NCBI GenBank assembly: GCA_022828595.1
Contig: JAKGHH010000008.1
Span: 1,176,728-1,240,727 of the forward strand
DNA length: 64,000 bases
Origin: Nelumbo lutea
Lineage: Eukaryota; Streptophyta; Magnoliopsida; Proteales; Nelumbonaceae
Reading direction: 5' to 3'
Part shown: piece by piece, positions 26,801 through 38,800 of the stretch
Layout of the letters: every line of letters begins with the position of its first letter
Numbering within the stretch: position 1 is the stretch's first letter
The notes under the pieces: model-generated
Told to the model about the DNA's origin: nothing
Database searches by the model: none
Seen by the model: only the letters and a program-made list of their open reading frames with translations
Made by a program: the position numbers and the translations under genes

Positions 26801-29800
26801 AAACATGTAAATTTCTTGCTGGTTGGGTTTATTGTAATTGGGTCTGTTGGGTTTTCTCTAGTACAGGTTCTCTTTGTACAGGGGTTCCTTCCACCTGTCA
26901 TCCACCTAATAACTACCTGTGAATCTCCTTCCACCACCAATCCAGATGGCAATAAGTTTGAAGTGAGCTGTAAAACATGTATAGTGATAGTAGATCTCTA
27001 CTACAGTTGCGAACTCCAATGGGTCTGGAGTACACCAACTGTATCACCCCTTTGTGGTTCTGGAAGACCATATTTCCTGAACTACCTTGGTTCCAAACAG
27101 CGCTCCCTCAAACTTTTATTTATGCCAAAGACCCACCTTGAACTTTCAGATTCTGGCACTTTGTCCCCACTCTGTTAATGGCTTTGATGGTAAGGATTAA
27201 ATTACGAAAATGCCTATCCAAGGTTCTGTATTCTTTTGTATTTTTCTTTTTGTACTTTCCTCTATTTTTTTTTCAAATTTTTGTATTTTTGTTGTATTTT
27301 CTAAAATTTTACTGTTTTTTTGCAAATTTCAGTGTTTTCATATTTTCCTGTTTCATGGTTCTTCCCCTTTTCTTTGGCTACCTTAGGAAGTTAGGATCAA
27401 AGAGAGTAGCAAGGTTTTGTCGAGGAGTCTGCCTACAACCAATGAGAGAAGAAAACCATTCCGAAATACTAGATATAAAAGCAGAAGAGATCAGTAAATG
27501 GGTTGTTCACCACTAGCCTTACAAAATATACAAGTGTGAGGGGAAAGACACCAAAAAGGCTTTCTTCTCTGAGGCATGCCACAATTCACAAGTGTTGATC
27601 CTATTTAGGTCCACCTCCCAACAAAAATTCCCGACTTTAGGAGGCACAGGCCAAGGCTGGAAGGCTGCACAAGCACATTGAAAAATGAGGCACAAACAAA
27701 CAACTCAGAAGAAGGAGACCATATCCTACTACCCGCGCAAGAGAGATCCAGAAAAACTCTATTAAACAAAGCCAAACTATTAATAGATAGAAGAAAACTC
27801 TCCTAGGCCTCTCCTAAAACCCAAATCCCAATTTCCCCATTGAAAGAAAACACAGAAATGGGTCTCAAATTATAGGTAAAAAAAGAAGGTTTAGGAACTG
27901 CTCTTTGAGAGGAGATTCCCCCACCCAAAAGTCTTCCCAGAACAAACCTTATTACTATTGCAAACATCATACCTGATATGATTGGGAAAAGGACGGAGAA
28001 AGTGTGGACGTTGGGAATTGAGAGGAGACTTACGTGGAACCATTTAAGTCCTTTTTTTTTTTGATTGGAAACGGTAACTTCATTAATATTACTTAAAATA
28101 ACTTTCCAGATTTAAGTACAACTTTCAACCCCTAAGTAAGTATTGAGCCCCCAGTAATCTCTCTTACAAAACTGCCCAGAACATACTCTCCCTCATAGTC
28201 CCTTGTTTAGCCAATATGTCAGCTAAACCATTAGCTGATCTCCTTGTCCATTTGAAGCATGCACCGATCTCCCTTGTTATGTTGAGGATTTCCCTTATGG
28301 GCTGTCTATAAATCCAGGCTCCCAACTTAGTAGATTGCAGCCACTCAATCAACAATTTAGAGTCTCCCTCTATCTCAATTTGGTGTAACCCCAAGTGTTT
28401 TGCATATCTTACACCTTGAAGCAAGGCCATCACCTCCGCTCTCAATGAGTCCTCCACTCCTATTGGTTCTTTAGTTGATATTGATGTTGAATGTGGCTTT
28501 TGATTACTTTTCCCCAGGCCTTTGATGGCTGTTGGTGGCTGATCTTAGATAAATTTGGAGGAGAAGACAATAGAAGAGAGTGAAAGAAGGAAACCTATGA
28601 ACTCTTAGAGATTCTAGAATAAGTCTAGGGCTATATATATAGTTGTAATTATTATTTTTTGATTGGATATATAGTTGCAAGTATGCCAGTCAAAGTTCAG
28701 CTGAAAAATTAAACAATGACTCAAACTTATTAAACACAAGTAAACTACAACTAGAGAAACCAAACTATCTCATTGTACAAAGGACCATACGCTTTTGATA
28801 TTAGTACAACACTTTTTACTTCACCTTTCTTGAAAAAAAACCAATACGTTGGCCCCATTTAACATATTCTAAAATCACCAAAAATACCCTGACTGCCTAA
28901 AAATACAAAAATTACATAAAAAATGCAGAAGTTCCAATTTTGACTTGTTTTCTTGTATACTGTCTAGTTTTCACTCAATGTTCAACTCTCGTAGTTATCG
29001 AATCAGTTTGTAAGTTCTGTCCTAGTTAGAGAAGATTCTCACACTTCTTTCTTCTGAAATGGTGTAGTCCAAAGTATTTGTTGTTGGAAGGGGCACGAAC
29101 ATTCAGCTTTAGTTTTAAGTTTCTGTTTATTCCTTACTTCCTTCCATCAGTGGGTCTAGATATGGTGAATGTAATATCAATTTGCAGAAATTGGTGAATC
29201 TTATTCTAAAAATCATTTGGATTTTAAAAATTTGATGGCAACCCCCGCTCAAGTTTTGTCTATTTCCAGTTTTCTTACTCCCCCTCTTCTTTTTTCCTCT
29301 TTCAATTGATATGGGAAGAGGGTATCAACAGGTTATTATAAACATTTTTCATGACTATTTTTTCCACTGTTTTATTTATTTATTTGTTTTTTGCAATAAA
29401 TACTAAGGTACTTTTGAGACTGTGTTCTGTTCTTCATTCTTCTCAGGTCTCCTGTATTCACATTCACAGTTATTTTGTTTTACCTTTATAGTTGTTCCAT
29501 ACCATGGTTATTGTTTGGGAGAAAATAGCAGGAGTACTGAAAGCAATAATTTGATAATTAAAGGAAAAGCTGCAGTAACTTCTTGTATTTTGTATTTGAC
29601 TGGATATATCAAATTATCATATTTGATCGCTGATAAGAGAAGTTACCATATTTGATGTATTCCTTGTGGTAGGTTTCTTTAAAGGACCCACTTTGAATGG
29701 TAAGATTGCAAGCTGGGATTATTGGTTCAAATTACAAAGATGGAATTCTTTAGGATGCTTTTGGATCTTGGGAACAGAACTGGTTGGAAATTCTGTTGCT

Positions 29801-32800
29801 GTCTCAATCCTGTGAGATGGCATTTAAAATTCTGCCAAAAATGGGTCCGATGATCTTCTTTTCATTAAATTTTGCCATGCTCATAAATGAACTCAAAAGA
29901 ATTATAGATCCAAGGGACTGACAATTCAATCCCCTCACCAAATCCAAATCCATCCTAACCCAAATGCAACCTTAGATGATGTGATTGTTTGAAGCATTTT
30001 TACTTTAAGTGCTTGTATGGTTACATATTTCTCCTATGAGAGATAGAGCCAAAGCTCTGGTTGATGTGGTTCTTTTTCCTTATGTATGTTTTCTTTTTCT
30101 AGTTCTTTCCCAACAGTTTGCAAGTTCAAAACCTCAACTAACTGTTTGTGAGGTCAATTCTTAGGAAAGCATTATATGAATATTTGGAGTTTTATAAAAC
30201 TTATTCAAATGTACAATGCTTCATATTAGATTATATGGAGGTTAATCTTGTTTCAACCAATACAGAAAAATGATCTCAGTTAGCTCTCATCTTTGCAGGG
30301 AGTCAACAGAGCATTTCCTTATGTTGCAAGTGATGAGGTTGATGATGTTATCCAGGTCCAAACACCAATGCTTTTCAAATTGGTAAGCTTGAGAGATTGA
30401 TATCTACTTCAGCATGATCGACAAGCACTAATTCATTTAGTGCTTATACATGAATTTGTAATTGTTAATCTGGACATTTGGATATTTACTTTAGTATTAA
30501 TAGAAATCAGAATTTCAATTCATTTTCCTTTTCGTTTTTTTTTTAAGGCTTAGGGTGTATTGTTTGTTCTTAAACTAGATCTTTTAAATGCAGGTACATT
30601 CAAAAAATTTCAATGTTGGGGTTCAAGCTTTAATGCTTCTAGATAAGATTTCATCCAAAAATCAGATTGTCAGTGATCGTTTTTACCGTGCTTTGTATTC
30701 AAAGCTTCTGCTTCCTGCTGCCATGAATTCTTCAAAGGTATCTGATTTTGGCTATTTATACCTCTTAAATTGGAAGGAAAATTTTATAAAACAGTTGTAA
30801 GGCCAGCTATGTTGTATGGAGCAGAATGTTGGGAATTCAAGAAACATGTCCAAAAAATGAGTGGCAGATAGGGCTGTACACGGGTCGGTTTGGTTTGGTT
30901 GCACACAAATTTTCCAACCGAATCGAACATCTCAGGTTGACTGTTACATCAACCGAAACCGACTGAATTAGAACAAGAACTGAAGTATAATAGTATGTCT
31001 CGGTTTGTCAGTTTGATCGGTTTATACCAAACCGAGTAACTCTTTTCCTTAATCTTGATTTGATTTGGGCCCACAACCCAAGGAAATTGATCTGTTTAGA
31101 GTTCAACATGTAAATAACTAAATATTTTATTCTTTTGTTAATAGTTTAGACAATGAGTAGAAATTACAGCCTATACACCCCTAAAAAACCTAATATTATT
31201 GCTTTATACTTAATTATTATTCAATTATTAATCTCTCTCTCTCTCTCTCTCAAAACAATATATTATTTATTATTATCATTTTTAAAAGTAAATCAAGGAT
31301 TAATATGAGATATGAGAGAGAACAACTAATAAGTTTGACTTTTGATAGGGAGAATAATTATGCCTAGGGACTAGGGGTCAAGTCACTTCTCACTTATATA
31401 ATGCCTAGGGGCTATGCTGGGTCAAGTCACTTCTCACTTATACAATGCCTAGGGGCTATGCCTAAGGATCAGACCTTCACACCAGTCATTAATTAACTGC
31501 CTCTTACGAATTGGGAAATGGGAATTGAGACATGGGAGTGGTTGAGTTAAGTTAAGGTCACATGTATTATTAACATGTACTCGGTTTGGTTAGGTTTTAT
31601 TTCAGTTTACAGATTTATAAACTGCAACCGAACCGTTCAATCGGGTTATGCTTATTTCTAAACCGAAACCGACTGGCTTATTTGAGAACCGACCACGTTG
31701 GTTCGAGTTGGATCGGTTTGGTTGGTTTTTACACTAGTGTGAATAGCACTAGTGGCAGAAATGTGTATGCTGAGATGGATGAGTAGAAAAACTATGTCAA
31801 ATTCTTCTTCCCTATATTCCCTAAACCCAAATTTCTTGCCTTTCAAACAACTTCACTACCCTTTTCAAGTTTCTTGCCTTTTGTGGGTCCTCACCTTCAT
31901 AAAAATTGATAGTATCATCTGCAAATTGTAGGTGAGTTACTGAAATGTTGTTCCTATCAGTCCCCCATCCTCTACAAAGATCCACTCTACCTGCTTTCGT
32001 CATTGTGGATAGCATCTTTTCTATGTTTTCTTTATACTGCTTATACAGTTGCTTTTTAGTGTTACTTCTTAAAAGCACAAATGTTATATTATCTATAAAT
32101 AATTTGTAGTGCAAGAAATTGTTTACCAGTTTTTTCCCCTTAGGTTTTTATTCTGCCTATATCTAGAAGTTTTCTTGGGGATGAACATTGTTTCCTCTAT
32201 TATTTTTCTATATAGAAATTATACTTCACTTTATCCTATCAAAAAAAAAACTTCAATTTATATTCTTACATAAGCTGAATAAAATCCTTATAGATTGTCA
32301 TTCTTTTCTGCAAAACTTGCTTCTTTGCATTAACCTGATTTTATTTTCAGGCAGAAATGTTTATTGGGCTGCTCTTGAGAGCTATGAAAAATGACATAAA
32401 CTTAAAGCGGGTTTCTGCCTTTTCGAAACGTCTTCTGCAGGTTTGTGATGAAAGAGATTCTTTCTTATTTTTCTTTACTGGATACATGAGTTTCTGTATT
32501 GGAGGTCTATGTATATCTTAGAGTGTGAATTTATACTTCCTGAATATCCAGATAATCCTTGCCTATGCATATTTTGCATTAGTTGTAAACTTGGAATAAG
32601 GCTTTGTCGAGTACTTGAGTTGATTTGGTTCAAGTTGTTATGTGTAGAACTGTAGATACCCATCTTATCCATGAATCATGGTGACAATACCTTGTCGAGT
32701 ATTTGAGTTGATTCGTGTAGACAGCCTCATATAAGGCTTTGTCGAGTACTTGAGTTGATTTGGTTCAAGTTGCTATGTGTAGAACTGTAGATACACATCT

Positions 32801-35800
32801 TATCCCTGAATCATGGTGACAATACCTTGTAATATTTCATGTCTAGGGCTCTACGCCTCTACCCTATAATGTACTAATATAATTTTCACCTTACCTATCA
32901 AAAAACAATGGATAAAATGGGTAATCAGTTGAAAAGGGTCCTCAAAATGGCTGATGGAAGTAGATTGTATGCTCCCATAGCCTGAAAAGCCAAGTGCAGT
33001 ATTTGGTTGTAACTCTGAAGGAATTACAATAAAGGCCCAAATGAAGTCTGTCTTTGAAGGAGACTGGTACTGCAGGTGCTGTTACTGTTATAAAATATAC
33101 TGCATTTCATTAAAATTGATTATTTAATTGCTTGAGCAGGTTTGTGATGAAAGAGATTCTTTCTTATTTTTCTTTACTGGATACATGAGTTTCTGTATTG
33201 GAGGTCTATGTATATCTTAGAGTGTGAATTTATACTTCCTGAATATCCAGATAATCCTTGCCTATGCATATTTTGCATTAGTTGTAAACTTGGAATAAGG
33301 CTTTGTCGAGTACTTGAGTTGATTTGGTTCAAGTTGTTATGTGTAGAACTGTAGATACCCATCTTATCCATGAATCATGGTGACAATACCTTGTCGAGTA
33401 TTTGAGTTGATTCGTGTAGACAGCCTCATATAAAGCTTTGTCGAGTACTTGAGTTGATTTGGTTCAAGTTGCTATGTGTAGAACTGTAGATACACATCTT
33501 ATCCCTGAATCATGGTGACAATACCTTGTAATATTTCATGTCTAGGGCTCTACGCCTCTACCCTATAATGTACTAATATAATTTTCACCTTACCTATCAA
33601 AAAACAATGGATAAAATGGGTAATCAGTTGAAAAGGGTCCTCAAAATGGCTGATGGAAGTAGATTGTATGCTCCCATAGCCTGAAAAGCCAAGTGCAGTA
33701 TTTGGTTGTAACTCTGAAGGAATTACAATAAAGGCCCAAATGAAGTCTGTCTTTGAAGGAGACTGGTACTGCAGGTGCTGTTACTGTTATAAAATATACT
33801 GCATTTCATTAAAATTGATTATTTAATTGCTTGAGCAGATTTGTGATGAAAGAGATTCTTTCTTATTTTTCTTTACTGGATACATGAGTTTCTGTATTGG
33901 AGGTCTATGTATATCTTAGAGTGTGAATTTATACTTCCTGAATATCCAGATAATCCTTGCCTATGCATATTTTGCATTAGTTGTAAACTTGGAATAAGGC
34001 TTTGTCGAGTACTTGAGTTGATTTGGTTCAAGTTGTTATGTGTAAAACTGTACCCATCTTATCCATGAATCATGGTGACAATACCTTGTCGAGTATTTGA
34101 GTTGATTCGTGTAGACAGCCTCATATAAGGCTTTGTCGAGTACTTGAGTTGATTTGGTTCAAGTTGCTATGTGTAGAACTGTAGATACACATCTTATCCA
34201 TGAATCATGATGACAATACCTTGTAATATTTCATGTCTAGGGCTCTACGCCTCTACCCCATAATGTACTAATATAATTTTCACCTTACCTATCAAAAAAC
34301 AATGGATAAAATGGGTAATCAGTTGAAAAGGGTCCTCAAAATGGCTGATGGAAGTAGATTGTATGCTCCCATAGTCTGAAAAGCCAAGTGCAGTATTTGG
34401 TTGTAACTCTGAAGGAATTACAATAATGTCCCAAAGGAAGTCTGTCTTTGAAGGAGACTGGTACTGCAGGTGCTGTTACTGTTATAAAATATACTGCATT
34501 TCATTAAAATTGAGTATTTAATTGCTTGAGCAGGTTTGTGATGAAAGAGATTCTTTCTTATTTTTCTTTACTGGATACATGAGTTTCTGTATTGGAGGTC
34601 TATGTATATCTTAGAGTGTGAATTTATACTTCCTGAATATCCAGATAATCCTTGCCTATGCATATTTTGCATTAGTTGTAAACTTGGAATAAGGCTTTGT
34701 CTAGTACTTGAGTTGATTTGGTTCAAGTTGTTATGTGTAGAACTGTAGATACACATCTTATCCATGAATCATGGTGACAATACCTTGTCGAGTACTTGAG
34801 TTGATTCGTGTAGACAGCCTCATATAAGGCTTTGTTGAGTACTTGAGTTGATTTGGTTCAAGTTGCTATGTGTAGAACTGTAGATACACATCTTATCCCT
34901 GAATCATGGTGACAATACCTTGTAATATTTCATGTCTAGGGCTCTATGCCTCTACCTCATAATGTACTAATATAATTTTCACCTTACCTATCAAAAAACA
35001 ATGGATAAAATGGGTAATCAATTGAAAAGGGTCCTCAAAATGGCTGATGGAAGTAGATTGTATGCTCCCATAGTCTGAAAAGCCAAGTGCAGTATTTGGT
35101 TGTAACTCTGAAGGAATTAAAATAAAGGCCTAAATGAAGTCTGTCTTTGAAGGAGACTGGTAAAGTAGATTGTATGCTCCCATAGTCTGAAAAGCCAAGT
35201 GCAGTATTTGGTTGTAACTCTGAAGGAATTAAAATAAAGGCCTAAATGAAGTCTGTCTTTGAAGGAGTCTGGTACTGCAGGTGCTGTTACTGTTATAAAA
35301 TATACTGCATTTCATTAAAATTGAGAATTTAATTGCTTGAGCAGGTTGCACTTCACCAGCCCCCTCAATGTGCTTGTGGATGCCTTTTTCTTCTGTCTGA
35401 AGTCCTTAAAGCCAGGCCCCCTCTTTGGTAAGGCTATATTTGAAATATTTTGATCTATGGATAACTTCCTCTTGCTGTGATTTGAGTTTAAAGTATACCC
35501 TCTTTAATATTTGCTCTGGTCATGCAGGAACATGGTGCTTCAGAATGAATCAGTTGATGAAGACCTCGAACATTTTGAAGACATAATAGAAGAACCTGAA
35601 CATAAACAAGGATTAGGTCCTAATATGCAACAAGAAAAGGCTGTTGATGATGTTGTGAATAGCAGTAATGTTGGTAAAAGTGGCAGCAATTCATCTTCTG
35701 ATTCAGAAGATGAAGACACTCCAGCCTCTTATTCTGAAGAAGATGGTGGATCAGATGGAGGAGAGGACCTGCTCATGGGAGATGGTATGAATGTGGTTGA

Positions 35801-38800
35801 AAATTTTAAAACAGTATCTAATTGTGACAGGGGCCATCCTCAAAATCCCAGTACTGGAGAGGACTCTCGAGCCTCTTCACTGCCTAGAGGGTACAACCCA
35901 TTGTACAGGGAACCTTCTTACTGGTATGTTTTTTTAACCTTTTTCATTTCTTTAGTACTTTGTTTTTCCATGTTCAGAAGTCATGGTCCTTTGAATGTTT
36001 GGAAACTAGCAGTTTGAAATTTGAAGATGTTTAATGCAAAATCTACTTTCTATGGAAAGAGAATCAATTCTAAAAATGATTAATATTCAGTGCTTTGAAA
36101 GCAAGAGGCACAATAAAAGCGCAAAGGCCTTCTACCATCCAAGGCATAAAGTGAGGTGCATGTTTGGACGAATCAGGGTACACATTTTTGAAAAAGAATT
36201 TAAAAATAAAAAAATAGTATCAATTTTATGAAAACCTGGATTTTAAAAGAAATTAGATGTTTTGAAAAGCTTATTAGCTCAATTCAAAATACATAAGCAT
36301 GTGAAACTCTTGATGTGTTTGTCTATCTCTTAGTTGCATTTTACTTAAAGTATCTAGTGTCATGTTAAAGTCTTACATATCTAATCCTAGGGTTGACCCT
36401 CTGCATCCACAAAGGCCCCTCAAGGCAAGCCCAAACAAGCCCTTGTGAGGGTTTTGGTGTGGCACCTCACCACAAATTGTTAGCTTATATATATAAAGTA
36501 TTGATTTTGTAATCTTGGTCACACTTCATTCTATTTTAAGGTTAGGGATGAGAGATTAGTTGTATGTTGCTTTAGTGAAAATTTTGCCATTTGAGATCCT
36601 ATTTGCAACAATGAAGGCTTCAGGTATTCAGAATTTCAGATGCTCTTTGTTTTTGTTTCTTTTAAAAGTTGATATTATCATTGCTGGTGTAAAAGCACTA
36701 ATGGAAGACAAATTGAAGTTAGATGACTGTTACAGACATGTAAAATGCATAAGAATATATAAAACGTAATAAAAGCAACTTATAATAGATATGTGCCTCA
36801 GCTTAGGCATGTGCCTAGGTGTGCACCTTCTAATGGGTTGTCTCCTGGGTTCAAGTGAGGTGCATGCTTTATAAAATGTGCTTTGATGTGCACCTAGGAC
36901 CACCTTTTAAAACATTAACAGTGCTATCCATACAGGCTGGTTAAATTGTATTTGCATTTGGATGTTTGAACACCATGGATCTGCTATGCTATATGGGGTT
37001 TGTTGTATTGCACTGGACCTAGGGGTGTCAATGGACTGGTTTTGGGTTTGGACCCATCCAAATCAAAATTAATTTGGACGGATTGGACGGACCTATACCG
37101 GTTGAATTGGACCAGTCCTGACTTAATGGTCCAAAATATTTATTGGATTGGATTGGACCTGCTCCATCCATAATGGATTTATATTGGATTGGGTCAGATT
37201 GAACCAATATCCGATCCATTGATAGAAGATAAGGATACAGATGTCAAAGGACCAGGTTTTGGTTGGAACCAATCTAAATTAAAACTAATTTGAACAGATT
37301 GAATGGTCCAGACATTGAATTGCACTGGTCCAAAATGGTCCAAAGTATTCATTGGATTGGATTGGACCTGGTCCAATTGACACCCCTAACTGGACCCACA
37401 TGCAAACACAGTTTGATCAATCCATATGGGTATCATTGCTCATGTAACAGTAGTAGTATACAGCCAGTTATAGAGATGGAAGGTACTTGAGTCTTAAAGA
37501 CAATCGAAAGGTAGTTTTGACTCATTGTTGTATCATGAAGTATTCTTCATCTTGGGTGATATTTGAATCGTCTTTCTTGTCCTCCTATACATTTTGTCTT
37601 TCTAAAAGCAAGTATGTTATATCCATTTCTTTCTTTTGTTTTATGAAACAGCAATGCAGACCATGTTTGCTGGTGGGAGCTGATGGTACTGGGTTCACAT
37701 GTGCATCCATCGGTTGCTACTATGGCTAGGACCCTGCTTTCTGGGGCTAACATTGTCTATAATGGGAACCCCTTAAACGATCTTTCACTGATTGCATTTC
37801 TAGACAAGTTCATGGAGAAGAAACCAAAGTCAAGCGCATGGCATGGTGGTTCCCAGATTGAACCTGCAAGGAAGGTTAGTTTCTTTATGAGCTTATGCTT
37901 TATTCTAATAGTTTCATATCTATCTTCTTACTTTGTGAAGCCGCTTGAGTTATGTTTCTTTTTTTCTCCATTCATGGTAAGGTACAACCCTGCCCCTGAA
38001 GGCTGAAAATATTTATTGCTACTTGTCCAGTCGATTCAATTCGAAGCTGCACTCTGGTTAAGGAGATGCTCAATATTTTGAAAACAGGGAGATTTGGTGG
38101 ATCATAGCAATGTTAAAATAATTAGAGAATATGGGCTTCTAACAATGTTTTGAAAACTGATCCAGAACTGGAACCGCTTTGGCACTGGTTTCTGGGTCAG
38201 TGGTTTGACCGTCTGGTCCAAATGGATGGCCTGTTGCAATTTTTTTGATAAGTAATTGCCTGTTGCAATTTAAAAAATAAAAATAAAACAATTAATTAAA
38301 ATAAAAACAGCCAAAAGCTGTCCAGGTCAAACAGGTCAACGGTATGACTGTCCAGGTCAGCGGGTTGCTGACCAAGTCAATGTTTAGATTGCCTGGGCGG
38401 TTTCCAGACCAAATGGTCCGACCGCCCGGTCAGTGATGGTTTGAAAACCATGGCTTCTAAAATGAAGGAAAGAAAAAGGTTGATTACCTGAACTCAGCTC
38501 GGACATGGTTCTTTGAGTGCTAGTTTAGAGTTTATGTTGTTAAAAAGTGGAATTCGTGTGATATGAATGCCAGGTTTATCTCCCAATATTTTATTTGCTA
38601 TGGTGCTTCACATCCCTACTGACGGTTTGAATGACCTATAACTCCATATCAATTGGTGGAAGCATCTTTCAGATGGCAATTTCTCCTTGTTTCAATTGCT
38701 GATTGAGGCTATGTTTTTACAGTTGGAAATGAATAACCACTTGATTGGAGCGGAACTTCTTTCATTGGCTGAAGTGGATGTTCCACCAGAGGATCTTGTC

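Larger units (their letters stand above)
32441..35344 (+). repeat. SWA2: SWA2 intron 12: four head-to-tail copies of a complete intron
   Basis: Units are 32441-33139 (699 bp), 33140-33838 (699), 33839-34533 (695) and 34534-35344 (811, i.e. 699 plus a 112-bp internal duplication at about 35053-35276). Unit 1 starts exactly at the donor after exon 12 (CAG|GTTTGTG) and unit 4 ends exactly at the acceptor before exon 13 (TTGAGCAG|GTTGC). Units 1 and 2 are nearly identical, so the last duplication is recent. Each unit also contains an older internal direct repeat of about 135 bp (starts at 32601 and 32736). The 6-bp word CAGGTT spans both the donor and the acceptor junction and may have guided the duplication. 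Open frames of 65 codons inside three of the units are repeats of one chance frame. Confidence 0.92.

Noticed and set aside
32475..34765. Three nearly identical 65-codon minus-strand frames that look conserved
   Set aside because: They repeat only because the intron unit is tandemly copied; there is no protein family match.
32441..35344. CRISPR-like or satellite interpretation of the four-unit array
   Set aside because: Units are about 700 bp with no spacer structure, in a plant nuclear gene, and borders coincide with splice sites.
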